Shown: positions 45,423 to 56,160 of the stretch, in pieces | Layout of the letters: each line of letters opens with the position of its first letter | Numbering within the stretch: position 1 is the stretch's first letter | NCBI RefSeq assembly: GCF_018736045.1 | Contig: NZ_CP076133.1 | Coordinates: 2,071,001-2,135,000, forward strand | Origin: Flammeovirga yaeyamensis | Lineage (GTDB): Bacteria; Bacteroidota; Bacteroidia; Cytophagales; Flammeovirgaceae | DNA length: 64,000 nucleotides | Direction: 5' to 3' | The notes under the pieces: generated by a model | What the model was told of the DNA's origin: nothing | The model's database searches: none | What the model saw: only the letters and a program-made list of their open reading frames with translations | Program-made: the position numbers and the translations under genes

Positions 45423-45452
45423 ACTAATATCTTTAAGAGTGAAGTTTCTGAG

Positions 45453-45476
45453 CTAGAAGCCTTTTACAGCTTCTAG
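45453..45476 (-). other. Hairpin between susD and the GH128-like gene
   Basis: CTAGAAGC (45453-45460) pairs perfectly with 45469-45476 around an 8-base loop, 19 bases after the susD stop. No T-run follows, so transcript processing or 3'-end protection is more likely than termination. Confidence 0.55.
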
Positions 45477-45494
45477 TCAGATGAATTCGAATGA

Positions 45495-47033
45495 TTACCA
45501 CCCAGGGTTTTGAGTAAGGTTAGGGTTTCTATCAATTTCTGTTTGTGGTAATGGCCACCAATAATGCTTACTTTCATTAAAGGTTCTCTCGTGGAATATT
45601 ACTTTATTTTCAAAGTCATCTTTGGCAGTTCTCCAACGTAATTCATCAAAGTATCTTAAACCTTCGAATGCCAATTCGACTCTTCTTTCGTGACGGATTT
45701 CTTGTCTTAATGCATCCTGATCTAAATTTGTATCAAAATCAGGCATACCCACTCTTCTTCTCACTTGGTTAAGTGCAGTATAAATATCACCCGATGGTCC
45801 ACTTAATTCATTCTTCGCTTCTGCATACATCAATAAAACATCAGCATATCTTAGAATCATGAAATTACGATCGCCATCTTCGTACTGTCCTACTTCAGTA
45901 CGGATATATTTTTGAATACCGTAACGAGTAGCTTTTACTGAGTTATCCCACTTGTCTTGGTCTACCCAAGGTTCTCCACCTCTTAAGATAGAGTGATCTA
46001 GTCTAGGATCTCTGTTTGCAAATTCAGCCCAATAATCGAAAATACTTTTACCTTCTGCTTCTAATTCAGCAGCCGATTTTGGCACCCCTTTTTCATCTGT
46101 CCAATGTGTGAAAGGAGTAGCATCAGGATCGTCTTCTGCTCTAAGTCCATTCTTAGTATAGAAATCGTGTACTAGGTTAGGCAACACCCCAAAATGAGAT
46201 TGAGGTTGCTTTTTGTAAGTACCACTAAACTTCTCTCCCGACTTTAGGTTAGATACGAATTGAACAGAAAAAATCGATTCTGCACTATTCTGACCGTCTG
46301 CTGAGAATAGTAATTGATAATCATCCAATAAACTGTATTTACCCGAGTTGATTACTTCTTCACAGTCTTTAATTGCATTCTCATATTGCTGATTGTAAAG
46401 ATATACTCTTGCTCTCAGTGCTAATGCCGCATATTTATTGATACGTCCAACAGTTTCTCCTTTGTCTGGAAGTAATTCGATCGCCTCCGTTAAATCTTGG
46501 ATAATCTGATCAACCACTTCTTCTTTAGATGCTTTCTCAATACGTGCTTCTGCCGGAGATACCACTTTCAAGATTAAAGGGACATTGTTAAACAACATTG
46601 ATAAGTTGTTATAGAATAAACCTCTTAGAAAAAGTGCTTCACCAATAGCGGTATTTTTGGCTTTTTGATCAATACCCATTCCTGGTGCATTGTCTAAGAT
46701 TTCGTTGGCTCTACGAATACCTTTGTAGTTATCGTTAAACACCCACTGAATACGATCTGTTGCCGGGTTATGCTGTCCCACACTAATGTCCCAGTATTTC
46801 ATCCAAGTCCATTCGTTGTACCCATTATCACTAATACAGTCCAGGTCACGAATACCTCTTCCGTAAAGTTCTTCAGGAGTTAAACTTTCATAGGCAGCTG
46901 TTACAGCCAAGTCCAAGTGTTCTTCTGTTTTCCAGAAAGAATCTTGATTTAATGTATTATTATCTTTTAAGTCTAGGAAGTCGCTACAAGACATGCTTGC
47001 TACACTTAATAGAGCGATGATTGCTTTTTTCAT
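45495..47033 (-). CDS. susD: SusD/RagB-type outer-membrane lipoprotein (sulfated-glycan locus)
   Basis: The ATG at 47033 gives 512 residues with a lipoprotein signal (LLSVASMSCSD, Cys16); a TTG at 47066 overlapping susC is not favoured. Family marks are FWKTEEHLDLAVTAAYESLTPEELYGRG, GEALFLRGLFYNNLSMLF, ERRVELAFEGLRYFDELRWR and WWPLPQTEIDRNPNLTQNPGW. It pairs with the SusC gene ending 10 bases upstream and heads the enzyme genes for a probable sulfated polysaccharide. It binds the oligosaccharide at the cell surface. Confidence 0.96.
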   Translation of the reverse strand: MKKAIIALLSVASMSCSDFLDLKDNNTLNQDSFWKTEEHLDLAVTAAYESLTPEELYGRGIRDLDCISDNGYNEWTWMKYWDISVGQHNPATDRIQWVFNDNYKGIRRANEILDNAPGMGIDQKAKNTAIGEALFLRGLFYNNLSMLFNNVPLILKVVSPAEARIEKASKEEVVDQIIQDLTEAIELLPDKGETVGRINKYAALALRARVYLYNQQYENAIKDCEEVINSGKYSLLDDYQLLFSADGQNSAESIFSVQFVSNLKSGEKFSGTYKKQPQSHFGVLPNLVHDFYTKNGLRAEDDPDATPFTHWTDEKGVPKSAAELEAEGKSIFDYWAEFANRDPRLDHSILRGGEPWVDQDKWDNSVKATRYGIQKYIRTEVGQYEDGDRNFMILRYADVLLMYAEAKNELSGPSGDIYTALNQVRRRVGMPDFDTNLDQDALRQEIRHERRVELAFEGLRYFDELRWRTAKDDFENKVIFHERTFNESKHYWWPLPQTEIDRNPNLTQNPGW

Positions 47034-47043
47034 GATGATACGT

Positions 47044-50000
47044 TTAGAAGATGATGTTTGTACCAAAAGTTAAAGTAGTTGTTTGAGGATATGCTTCGTT
47101 TCTAGATTGTCTAGCATATCTTTCAGGATCCCAATGGTCGATTTGTGACCATGTTAGAGGGTTCGTTGAGTTGGCGTAAATTCTAAGTTGTTGTATCTTC
47201 AATTTTCTACAAACATTCTCATTGAAATTATACCCTAACTCTACGTTTTTCAGTCTTAAGTAAGAAGCATCTTCTACCCAGAACGATGAGGTCTGCTCGT
47301 TATTTACATTACCCAATCTTGGGAATTCTGCATTTGGATTTTCAGGAGTCCAACGGTCCATCCAATCTGTTGTCCAGTTCATCAAATTGTTGCCACTACC
47401 ACTGTGATGACCTGTTGCTGATGAGTAGATATCCACATTTTGAACACCTTGGAAGAATAATTTCAAATCAAATCCTTTATACGCCATTCCGATATTAATA
47501 CCGTACATATATTCTGGATTAGGATTACCAATAATAGTTCTGTCTTGGTCATCAATAACACCATCACCGTTAATATCCTCATAAATCAAATCGCCTAATT
47601 GAGGAGTTTGACCATCGATATAAGGATATTTCTCTAAATCTTCTGCTGTTCTATAGATCCCTGTATTGTTGTATCCATAGAATGATCCGATAGGTTGGCC
47701 TTCCATGTTTACTTGACGGTTATTGATATATTGCGTTTCACCTTGCATATCAATAATCTCATTTTTGATATTCGTCACATTGAAACCAATGTTATATTCA
47801 AAACCTGAGTTGCCTACTTTATTGTAGTGATTTACTGCTAATTCCCAACCTGTGTTCTTTACACGACCTGCATTTTGGAAAGCTGGTGTACCTACACCTG
47901 TTGCCCCTGGAATCGGAAGTTTAAGCAAGATATCATCTGTATCTTTTACAAAGTAATCTGCTGTTACTGTCAACATATCATCCCAGAAACCGAAGTCTGC
48001 ACCAACACCATAAGAGGTCGTTGTTTCCCATTTAATATCTGGGTTGGCTAAATCAGTTACTGCTAAACCACCGTTAGTAATTGTCGATCCATCGAACGGA
48101 TAACCGTCTGTTGGTGTGTATGTTTGAGAATAAGGATAGTAACCAATTTTATCGTTACCTAACTGACCCCAGTTTGCTCTGAACTTACCAAACGATAGGA
48201 ATTCAGCACCACTCAAGAAAGCTTCGTTAGAGAAAATCCAACCGGCAGATAATGCAGGGAACAACGCAAAACGATTGTCTTGAGGGAATTTCGAAGAACC
48301 ATCTTGTCTGATGTTCGCCTCAATTAAATATCTATCGTCGTAGTTGTATTGGAATCTACCGAATAAAGAAAGTAATCTCGATTCGTTAAAAGTGCCTGCT
48401 ACGATTGGGTTAGTGCCCGATCCAATCTCCGTTAAATCGTTACTTGGTAGGTCTGTTACACGTACTCTTGTCCATTTATGTGCATAAGAGTTCATTGTTG
48501 TACCTGCTAACAAATTGATGTTATGTTTTCCAAATTTCTTATTGTAATTAGCAGTATTTTCCCACTGAATAGTCTCGTAAGTATTTCCAATATCTTGTAA
48601 AGAGTTTTGCACTCTAATAATATCAGAATCATTACCATCATTATCTGTTAATTGGAAATTATATTTATGTGCCTTATTGAATCCTTGAGTAAACGAATAA
48701 CTGAAGTTCGTTTTGAAAGTTAAACCTTTCACTGGATTAAATTCTAAATAAGGATTGATCGTCATCTTATTAGAATTGTTGTATTGTCTACTCGCCTCAG
48801 TAGCATAGAAAACAGGGTTCTTTGTATTAATTTCGTAAGGATTCCCTGATGCTGATCCCCAAGATCCGTCTTGATTAAATACAGGCACTAAAGGTGATGA
48901 ATTAGCAATTAGTCGCATTACACCTTGGTCGTCTGTATCTGCCGACTCCTCCGATTTTTTGATAGCACCGAAGAAATTCGTTCCAAACTTGAATCCTTTA
49001 CCTAAATCTGATTTCAAGTTGATTCTGTAGTTGATTCTCTCAGCAGATGTTCCATACATGATACCACGTTGGTCTAAATAACCCAAAGAAGCCAAGTATT
49101 GTGTTTTCCCTACTTTTTGTGATAACGACAATTGATGATTCATAAAGAACGCACCGTCTTTAAACGTTTCGTCAGCCCAATCGGTGTTTCCGTAACGGTA
49201 TGGATCGCTACCATCTCTTGCGATTGCAATTTCTTCATCAGAGTAAATTGGTGTACGACCTGCGTTCATGTTCGCTTCGTTTTTCAAAGTCATGTAATCC
49301 CAGCTATCTAAGAAATCAGGAAGAACCGTTGCTTTTTGTAAACCAGCATAACCATTGTAGTTTACTTTAATTTTCTCTGTTGCTTCACCCGATTTTGTCG
49401 TTACCAAGATTACACCGTTTGCTGCTCTAGTACCGTAGATAGAAGCTGATGCGGCATCTTTCAATACAGAAATACTTTCGATATCAGAAGGTAAGATGTC
49501 TTGCATACTACCCGGTACACCGTCGATCAATACCAAAGGACTTGAATCGTTTAACGTACCGTTACCTCTAATTGTGATCTCAGCACCTGCACCTGGCTTA
49601 CCACCTGACTGAGTTAATTGCACACCGGCAATTCTACCTTGTAATAAAGACTCGGTGTTGGTTACTGCTTGGTTTCCCACATCTTTATCTGGGGTAACCA
49701 CACCTACAGCACCAGTTAAATTTTCTTTCTTTTGCGTACCATAACCTACTACCACAATTTCTGAAAGCAATTCTGTTGATTCTTTTAAAACAACATTCAG
49801 TACATCTTTAGTACCTACTTCAATCTCTTGTTGCTCGAATCCCATAAAACTGAAAATGACTACTTCATTTTCATCTACAGCAAGTTTAAACTTACCTTCA
49901 AAATTGGTAATTGTTCCTGTGTTCGTTCCTTTAATTTTGATGTTTACCCCTGGAAGTGCAAGTCCAGTTTCATCTTTAACTTCGCCCGAAAGAATTCGAT

Positions 50001-50091
50001 CTTGAGCGTTTACATGAAATCCCGTTAAGAATAAGCTTAGCATAAGCAATAGTCGAAAAGGATGTCTCTTCTGTTGATAGAAACTTTTCAT
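47044..50091 (-). CDS. susC: SusC-type TonB-dependent transporter (sulfated-glycan locus)
   Basis: A 1015-residue outer-membrane transporter with a signal peptide ending HVNAQ. It has the regulatory carboxypeptidase-like domain (ILSGEVKDETGLALPGVNIKIKG), TonB box region EIVVVGYGTQKKE, plug (PLVLIDGVPG, SISVLKDAASASIYGTRAANGV) and barrel ending LTFGTNIIF. It is first in the operon with SusD, GH128-like, GH2, GH16 and sulfatase genes. The 353-base gap upstream is shared with a divergent sulfatase and is the likely target of the hybrid two-component regulator at 52146. Confidence 0.96.
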   Translation of the reverse strand: MKSFYQQKRHPFRLLLMLSLFLTGFHVNAQDRILSGEVKDETGLALPGVNIKIKGTNTGTITNFEGKFKLAVDENEVVIFSFMGFEQQEIEVGTKDVLNVVLKESTELLSEIVVVGYGTQKKENLTGAVGVVTPDKDVGNQAVTNTESLLQGRIAGVQLTQSGGKPGAGAEITIRGNGTLNDSSPLVLIDGVPGSMQDILPSDIESISVLKDAASASIYGTRAANGVILVTTKSGEATEKIKVNYNGYAGLQKATVLPDFLDSWDYMTLKNEANMNAGRTPIYSDEEIAIARDGSDPYRYGNTDWADETFKDGAFFMNHQLSLSQKVGKTQYLASLGYLDQRGIMYGTSAERINYRINLKSDLGKGFKFGTNFFGAIKKSEESADTDDQGVMRLIANSSPLVPVFNQDGSWGSASGNPYEINTKNPVFYATEASRQYNNSNKMTINPYLEFNPVKGLTFKTNFSYSFTQGFNKAHKYNFQLTDNDGNDSDIIRVQNSLQDIGNTYETIQWENTANYNKKFGKHNINLLAGTTMNSYAHKWTRVRVTDLPSNDLTEIGSGTNPIVAGTFNESRLLSLFGRFQYNYDDRYLIEANIRQDGSSKFPQDNRFALFPALSAGWIFSNEAFLSGAEFLSFGKFRANWGQLGNDKIGYYPYSQTYTPTDGYPFDGSTITNGGLAVTDLANPDIKWETTTSYGVGADFGFWDDMLTVTADYFVKDTDDILLKLPIPGATGVGTPAFQNAGRVKNTGWELAVNHYNKVGNSGFEYNIGFNVTNIKNEIIDMQGETQYINNRQVNMEGQPIGSFYGYNNTGIYRTAEDLEKYPYIDGQTPQLGDLIYEDINGDGVIDDQDRTIIGNPNPEYMYGINIGMAYKGFDLKLFFQGVQNVDIYSSATGHHSGSGNNLMNWTTDWMDRWTPENPNAEFPRLGNVNNEQTSSFWVEDASYLRLKNVELGYNFNENVCRKLKIQQLRIYANSTNPLTWSQIDHWDPERYARQSRNEAYPQTTTLTFGTNIIF

Positions 50092-50444
50092 AAATTAAAA
50101 AATACATTAATAGTTTCATCAAAAACTCTATGAACAAATTGATAGTTGAGTTTCTGATTTTTTCATTTCATTAAATAGCGTCTTTGCAACGTTGATGTAA
50201 ATATGAAAGGTCGTTTAAAAAATTAACCGTTTATTTTCGTCAATATGTGACTATTTTACACTTAATAGTTTATTTATTTAATAATCAATTACTTATAGTT
50301 CAAAGAAGAATAATTCATTCATCCCTACATGAAGGATTTACACAAAAAATGATGAATATAGCCACAATCAAAGATACATATTCAAGCATATTTGTATATG
50401 TATTTGCAACGATTATTTTGTTAATCATTTTTTAATGTTTGTCA
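50092..50444. other. Divergent promoter region, 353 bases
   Basis: This gap separates the minus-strand susC operon from the plus-strand sulfatase and regulator genes and must contain both promoters. It holds a GATTA/TAATC dyad followed by six T near 50410-50433 and a CAACGTTG dyad near 50190. I see no RNA gene or strong operator. Confidence 0.5.
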
Positions 50445-52043
50445 ATGAAACATTCTTCTAAAGCATTCCTCACATGCTTATTCATCTCCTCACTTTTCTC
50501 TTGTAAGAGTGAGCAGAAAAAGGCATATCAAACACCAGAGAAAGCTCCCAATGTACTCCTTATTATAGCCGACGATTTGGGGGCACATGACTTATCGACC
50601 ACTCAGTCGAATTATTACGAAACACCCAATATAGATCAAATTGCAGCAAATGGTATTCAATTCGATCAAGGGTATGCATCCTGTCAGGTCTGTAGTCCTT
50701 CTAGGGCAAGTATTATGTCTGGAAAATCTCCTGCTCGACATGGTATTACCGATTGGATTGGAGCCGCTGAAGGAGAAAAATGGAGGAAACAGAAAAGACA
50801 TAATAAGTTGTTACCTGCTTTTTATGAGCACAAATTAGATACAGGCTACATTACCATGCCTGAAGCTTTTAAAGAACATGGCTATACCACTTTCTTTGCA
50901 GGAAAATGGCATGTTGGTGGTGAAGGATCGCTTCCTAAAGATCATGGTTTTGATATTAATAAAGGTGGTTTCCATGCAGGAAGCCCAAGAGGTGGATACT
51001 TCTCTCCTTACAAAAACCCTAAATTAGAAGATGGTCCGGAAGGGGAAAACTTAAGTATGCGCTTGGCCAATGAAACTGTAAAATTTATGGCTAGTCACAA
51101 AGATAAACCTTTCTTTGCCTGTCTATCTTTTTATGCAGTGCATGGCCCAATTCAAACTACTGAAGAAAAATGGCGAAAATATAGAGATAAAGCAGTAGCC
51201 AATGGTATTGAAGAAGAAGGTTACGAAATGGGCAAATTTATGCCTATTCGTCAACATCAAGACAACCCGGTATATGCAGGTTTAGTAGAATCTATGGATG
51301 ATGCTGTTGGTCGTGTAATGAGTTCTCTTAAAGAGTTAGGATTGAACGAAAACACTATTGTCGTTTTTACTGGGGATAATGGAGGTGTTTCTGCAGGAGA
51401 TGCCTTTTCAACATCAAATTTACCCTTAAAAGGAGGTAAAGGGTATCAGTTTGAAGGAGGTTTAAGAACACCTTATATTATTAAAGTGCCTTGGTTAAAA
51501 CATCAGAAGAGACATTCGGATGTTCCAGTAACTCATACTGATTTTTACCCTACTTTATTAGAATTATCAGGTTTACCGTTATATCCTGATCAACATCAAG
51601 ATGGTATCAGCTTAGCTCCCCTTTTCCATGATGAAACAGTGAAAGATCGTTCCATAGTTTGGCACTATCCTCACTATGGAAACCAAGGAGGTGAACCAAG
51701 TTCAGTTATTCGTTCGGGGAAATGGAAACTGATTCATTATTATGAAGATAATCGTGAAGAACTTTACAATCTCGAACTAGATGAGCAAGAAGCAAATAAT
51801 CTTTCTTCAGAATATCCTAATATCGTGAAAAATCTAAGTGATTCCTTATTTACTTATTTGAACGAATTGGGTGCAAAATATCCTGAAAAGGATGATACTT
51901 GGACGCTTGCAAAAGAAGAAGCTCATCTAAATAAAGTCAAAAAGAAAGAGATGCCGGCACTTGAAAAGAAGCGTTTAGAGATGCTTGGAGAAGATTTTAA
52001 ACCCAATGATGATTGGTGGGGATCTCAAAGAATAATTGACTAA
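50445..52043 (+). CDS. S1-family sulfatase, lipoprotein
   Basis: The ATG at 50445 gives 532 residues and a lipobox (SSLFSC, Cys20); a TTG six bases earlier is less likely. It has LLIIADDLGAHDL, the CSPSR motif with Cys83 as formylglycine position, and GKWHVGGEG. It is a close paralogue of the sulfatase at 22912, sharing CQVCSPSR, HGITDWIGA and HGFDINKGGFHAG and the lysine-rich C-terminal tail with WWGS. It opens a two-gene plus-strand unit with the regulator, divergent from susC. Confidence 0.95.
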   Translation: MKHSSKAFLTCLFISSLFSCKSEQKKAYQTPEKAPNVLLIIADDLGAHDLSTTQSNYYETPNIDQIAANGIQFDQGYASCQVCSPSRASIMSGKSPARHGITDWIGAAEGEKWRKQKRHNKLLPAFYEHKLDTGYITMPEAFKEHGYTTFFAGKWHVGGEGSLPKDHGFDINKGGFHAGSPRGGYFSPYKNPKLEDGPEGENLSMRLANETVKFMASHKDKPFFACLSFYAVHGPIQTTEEKWRKYRDKAVANGIEEEGYEMGKFMPIRQHQDNPVYAGLVESMDDAVGRVMSSLKELGLNENTIVVFTGDNGGVSAGDAFSTSNLPLKGGKGYQFEGGLRTPYIIKVPWLKHQKRHSDVPVTHTDFYPTLLELSGLPLYPDQHQDGISLAPLFHDETVKDRSIVWHYPHYGNQGGEPSSVIRSGKWKLIHYYEDNREELYNLELDEQEANNLSSEYPNIVKNLSDSLFTYLNELGAKYPEKDDTWTLAKEEAHLNKVKKKEMPALEKKRLEMLGEDFKPNDDWWGSQRIID

Positions 52044-52051
52044 ATATCAAG

Positions 52052-52090
52052 ATCAGACAATAGTATTAACACTCATTACTATTGTCTGAT
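52052..52090 (+). terminator. Perfect hairpin after the sulfatase
   Basis: ATCAGACAATAGTA (52052-52065) is exactly complementary to 52077-52090 with an 11-base loop, starting 9 bases after the stop. The following T-run is broken (TATATATTTA), so termination may be partial before the regulator gene. Confidence 0.6.
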
Positions 52091-52145
52091 TATATATTTA
52101 TTGCAAAAATTGGTTTAATTGAGTTATTAAATAAAGTATGATTAA

Positions 52146-55100
52146 ATGAACAACTACCTTTACTTTTTATTATCACTTATTTTTTTTACTCACCTTGGAT
52201 ATTCAGAAACTAAAAAAGATTACTTATTCGAATATCTTAATGTAACCAATGGATTATCAAATAATACCGTTACACGTGTAGTAAAGGACGATCTAGGTCA
52301 ATTTTGGTTTGCGAGTAGCGAAGGTATTGTAAAATTAGACGCACAAGGTTTTGACTATTTTAAACCTTCGAAAAGGTATGATCAATTTTATAGTGAAGAT
52401 GTAGAAACATTAGAGTTAGGCTCTAATAACCTTCTTTGGGTGGGCACTAAAAGCGGAGGTCTTTCGAGCTATGATATCGCTAAGGATCAATTTGTTAGCT
52501 ACAATCATTTATTTAAAGATTTTACTAGAGACAATACATTTCTTAGAGTTACTGCAATTAAAGAAACCTCAAATGGTTACTTGTGTATTGGTACTTGGAT
52601 GAGCGGTTTTTTTGTCTTAGATCTTGAAACAAAAGACATCGTTTTCCATCAACCCAACAACAAGGTTATTCAATCCATACAAGAAGATAATAATGGTAAT
52701 GTATGGTACGGCTCATCAAAAAATTTGATGGAATATAATTTCGAATCAAATAAGGTGAACCGTCATAACATAAAAGCTACACAGTGGATAACCAAACTTA
52801 TATACGACAAGAAAAGAGATGCATTATATTTTGGTAGTTCCAAAGGGGTCTATGAATTTTCTTTAAAGACAAAAAAGGTAAAGAAATTTATTGGGGAAAA
52901 TGATGATCAACTTAAATTAATCAACTCCCTACGCCTGGATCAGCAAGGTAGACTTTGGGTGGGTACATGGAAAAGTGGTTTATTTAGAAGTAACCCAGAG
53001 AAATCAATATTTCAGAAAATTGAATTACGTCCACACCATGAGTTAAACAAAAACTACCAAGGGATTACTGATATTTTTATTGATAATAATAAAGTCATTT
53101 GGGTCACTACTACACATGGCGGTGTGGTCAAATTAATTGAGAATAGAGGATTCTACAAGACCGCCTCCACTTTTAGAGATCCAATTGGATTTCCTGACAA
53201 TAACATTAACAGCATTTTTGTCGATGATTATGATGGCATTTGGGTAGGAACCAAAAATGGTGGTATAGCTTACAAGAAATCATCTGATCAAGAATACACA
53301 CCTATTCCTTCATCAAAAAATATGGTCATTGCCTCTTTTACTCCTATAAAAGATAAGATGTATGTGGGGACATCAGAAGGCTTATTGATTTTACCAATTA
53401 GAGAACCGCTTGGAAAATCTGAGTTCTATGGTTCTTCTAAATTCAGAAAGTTTAAATCTATCTATTTTGATGAATCACATCAAAAAATTTGGTTTGGACT
53501 TCAGCAAAATGGACTTGCAGTGGCTGAATATAATCAGAAGTTAAACCTCAAAGAGGTGCAATATTTTAATCCAGTAAATAAATCGGATGCTTATTTTCCA
53601 GCAGATCGTATTGAACATATAGTCCCAGATGATAAATATAATCTTTGGTTAGGTACTTTTAATGGTTTGTATCTTTTTAATATGGCGAACAAAAAGTCCA
53701 CTTTTATCGATTTAAAAGGGATGTTTGATTTTCCATCGAATATTATCTTGTCCTTATATAAACATCCACAAAAAGACATTTTGTTTGTTGGCAGTGCTAA
53801 TGGTCTGCTTGTACTTGATATTGCCAATAATCAGATCAAATCATTAGGATTTTATGATCAAAATAATGGTTTAGAAAACGATGGCATCAATGCTATCACT
53901 GTAGATAATAACGGAATTGTTTGGCTGGGACTGTCTAAAGGGATTAGTTGTTTGAATTTAGAAGATGGCAGCATTCAAAATTATACTGAGGAAGACGGAG
54001 TCGATATATCGTCTGTAAATATTGGGGCAGTTTACAATAAAAAAGATTTGATTTATTTTGGTGGGCAGAAAGGCATGGTGATGTTTTCTCCAAATTTTAT
54101 CGCCAACAAGAAAGAATTACCTGATGTTTACTTTTCACAACTCTTTATCAATAATCAATATGTAGGGGTTGATGATACTTTAAACAATCATATTGTTCTA
54201 GAGAAAGCTTTAGCATTTACCAAAAAAATTGATTTAAGCTATAAAGATAAAGTCATTCGTTTAAGCATTAATACGACCGACTATATCGATCATAAAAACC
54301 TCAATTATCTTTACAGAATCAAGAAAGTATCCGATCAATGGATTGATAATCAACATACTTCTAGTATTACCTTAACACAGTTACCTGTGGGTGAGAATGT
54401 TATTGAGATAAAAGCTTGTAAAAATGGTAATTGTGGAAAAGTCAATGAACTCATCATCGACATGTCCCCTGCCCCTTGGTTTTCGACAACGGCTTATGTG
54501 ATTTATGCGATTCTATTTGGGTTGATTATTTTTGGCATTTTCTCCTTCTTCATCAGAAAAGAGAAATTGGAAAATGAGGTAAGACTCATCAATTTAGAAA
54601 AGGAGAAAGAACATGAAGTAACAGAGGCAAAAGTGAGGTTCTTTACGAATATCTCCCATGAAATTCGAACTCCTCTAACACTTATCCACTCTCCTTTAGA
54701 AGAGTTATTAGATGAAGAGGATCTTCCGAAGAAATACAGAACCAAACTTCAGATTATTAATAAAAATGCTGATAATTTATTGGTGCTTATCAACCAACTT
54801 CTTGATTTTAGAAAAATGGAGAGCAATAAATTGGTACTATCTTATCAGTTTATTTCTATCAGAAAGTTGATTGAACAGAAATGCTGGGAATTCCAATCGT
54901 TGGTTAAATTCTCTGGTTTACAGTTGAATTTCCAATCCAAAATAGCCGAAAATCAGTTATACAAATTAGATCAAGAGAAGATTGAAATTGTCTTGAACAA
55001 CTTACTATCCAATGCTATTAAGTTTACGCCTAAGGGGAAACAAATCTCCATTGAACTCTCTGTAAAAGATGCTATTCTGATCAAGATTAAAGATCAAGGC

Positions 55101-56147
55101 GTCGGCATAAAACAAGAAGATCTGAAATCCATTTTTAATCGATATTATCAAGGGGAAGCTGCTTCTGATAAACAAGTAAAAGGCACTGGAATTGGTTTGG
55201 CACTTTCGAAAAGCATCATCAATTTGCATGGAGGTGACATTCGTGTAAAAAGTGAGTATGGAAACGGTAGCGAGTTTATTGTTGAACTTCCAATCTTGGA
55301 TGCGAAAGTCGAAAATGAAACAGGTACCACTATTGTAACCAATGATGTTATTAGCGATAAAAAACATCAGTTATTATTGGTAGACGATAATAATGATATC
55401 CTGCTTTATTTAGACGATATATTTTCTAAGGAATATCAAATTCTAAAGGCCGAGAATGGTGTAGAAGCGTATAAATTATTGGAAGAAAATCCAGTAGATC
55501 TCATCATTTCTGATGTGATGATGCCAGAGATGGATGGTATGGAATTCACTAAAAAAGTGAAAGAACATCCTGATTATCAAAATATCCCAATTTTATTATT
55601 AACTGCTAATGCTACTACCGATAGCGAATTGGATGGGTTGAAATTGGGTGCCAATGATTATATCAGAAAGCCATTTAACAGTAAGGTGATTAAAGAAAAG
55701 GTGAAAAATATACTTGCATACAAAGAGCAATTGATCGCTTTCTATAACGAACAACTTCAACCTATCATCAAACAGGAAGAGTTAGTTGCTGAAAAACCTA
55801 AAAAACTTACCCTTGATGAGAAGTTCATTAAAAAAGCAGTCGACTATATCGAAGAACACATTGATAGTGATGAGCTAAATGTAGAATCGTTGGCTAGTCA
55901 TATGTGCATGAGTCAATCGACATTATATAGAAAAATTAAAACGTTAACGGATAGTACTATTGTTGCTTTTATACGTTCTGTGCGACTTAAAAAAGGAGCA
56001 CAATTACTTTTAGAAGAAGAATATTCCGTTAGAGAAATTGCCGAAAGAGTTGGCATTAATGATATCCGTTACTTTAAAAGAGAATTTGAAAAACAGTACG
56101 GTTCTTCTCCTACAAATTATAAAGAATCTGTTTACAATAATTCATAG
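52146..56147 (+). CDS. Hybrid two-component system sensor-regulator (HTCS)
   Basis: A 1333-residue one-protein signalling system. After a signal peptide (about 1-20) come seven-bladed propeller repeats (Reg_prop type, about 25-700, with repeated LWVGT and IWVG), a Y_Y_Y domain and a membrane helix near 785-803. The cytoplasmic part has HisKA with His838 (NISHEIRTPLTL), an ATPase domain (NNLLSNAIKFTPKG, GTGIGLALSK), a receiver with Asp1123 (IISDVMMPEMDG) and an AraC-type helix-turn-helix (about 1225-1325). In Bacteroidetes such proteins bind an oligosaccharide in the periplasm and activate the adjacent polysaccharide locus; here that is the susC operon and flanking enzymes. Confidence 0.97.
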   Translation: MNNYLYFLLSLIFFTHLGYSETKKDYLFEYLNVTNGLSNNTVTRVVKDDLGQFWFASSEGIVKLDAQGFDYFKPSKRYDQFYSEDVETLELGSNNLLWVGTKSGGLSSYDIAKDQFVSYNHLFKDFTRDNTFLRVTAIKETSNGYLCIGTWMSGFFVLDLETKDIVFHQPNNKVIQSIQEDNNGNVWYGSSKNLMEYNFESNKVNRHNIKATQWITKLIYDKKRDALYFGSSKGVYEFSLKTKKVKKFIGENDDQLKLINSLRLDQQGRLWVGTWKSGLFRSNPEKSIFQKIELRPHHELNKNYQGITDIFIDNNKVIWVTTTHGGVVKLIENRGFYKTASTFRDPIGFPDNNINSIFVDDYDGIWVGTKNGGIAYKKSSDQEYTPIPSSKNMVIASFTPIKDKMYVGTSEGLLILPIREPLGKSEFYGSSKFRKFKSIYFDESHQKIWFGLQQNGLAVAEYNQKLNLKEVQYFNPVNKSDAYFPADRIEHIVPDDKYNLWLGTFNGLYLFNMANKKSTFIDLKGMFDFPSNIILSLYKHPQKDILFVGSANGLLVLDIANNQIKSLGFYDQNNGLENDGINAITVDNNGIVWLGLSKGISCLNLEDGSIQNYTEEDGVDISSVNIGAVYNKKDLIYFGGQKGMVMFSPNFIANKKELPDVYFSQLFINNQYVGVDDTLNNHIVLEKALAFTKKIDLSYKDKVIRLSINTTDYIDHKNLNYLYRIKKVSDQWIDNQHTSSITLTQLPVGENVIEIKACKNGNCGKVNELIIDMSPAPWFSTTAYVIYAILFGLIIFGIFSFFIRKEKLENEVRLINLEKEKEHEVTEAKVRFFTNISHEIRTPLTLIHSPLEELLDEEDLPKKYRTKLQIINKNADNLLVLINQLLDFRKMESNKLVLSYQFISIRKLIEQKCWEFQSLVKFSGLQLNFQSKIAENQLYKLDQEKIEIVLNNLLSNAIKFTPKGKQISIELSVKDAILIKIKDQGVGIKQEDLKSIFNRYYQGEAASDKQVKGTGIGLALSKSIINLHGGDIRVKSEYGNGSEFIVELPILDAKVENETGTTIVTNDVISDKKHQLLLVDDNNDILLYLDDIFSKEYQILKAENGVEAYKLLEENPVDLIISDVMMPEMDGMEFTKKVKEHPDYQNIPILLLTANATTDSELDGLKLGANDYIRKPFNSKVIKEKVKNILAYKEQLIAFYNEQLQPIIKQEELVAEKPKKLTLDEKFIKKAVDYIEEHIDSDELNVESLASHMCMSQSTLYRKIKTLTDSTIVAFIRSVRLKKGAQLLLEEEYSVREIAERVGINDIRYFKREFEKQYGSSPTNYKESVYNNS

Positions 56148-56160
56148 TGAAATAATAAAA

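Noticed and set aside
35076..50091. Laminarin as the substrate, suggested by GH16 and GH128-like enzymes
   Set aside because: Sulfatases, GH95 and GH2 beta-galactosidase-type enzymes are not needed for laminarin, so a sulfated glycan is more consistent.
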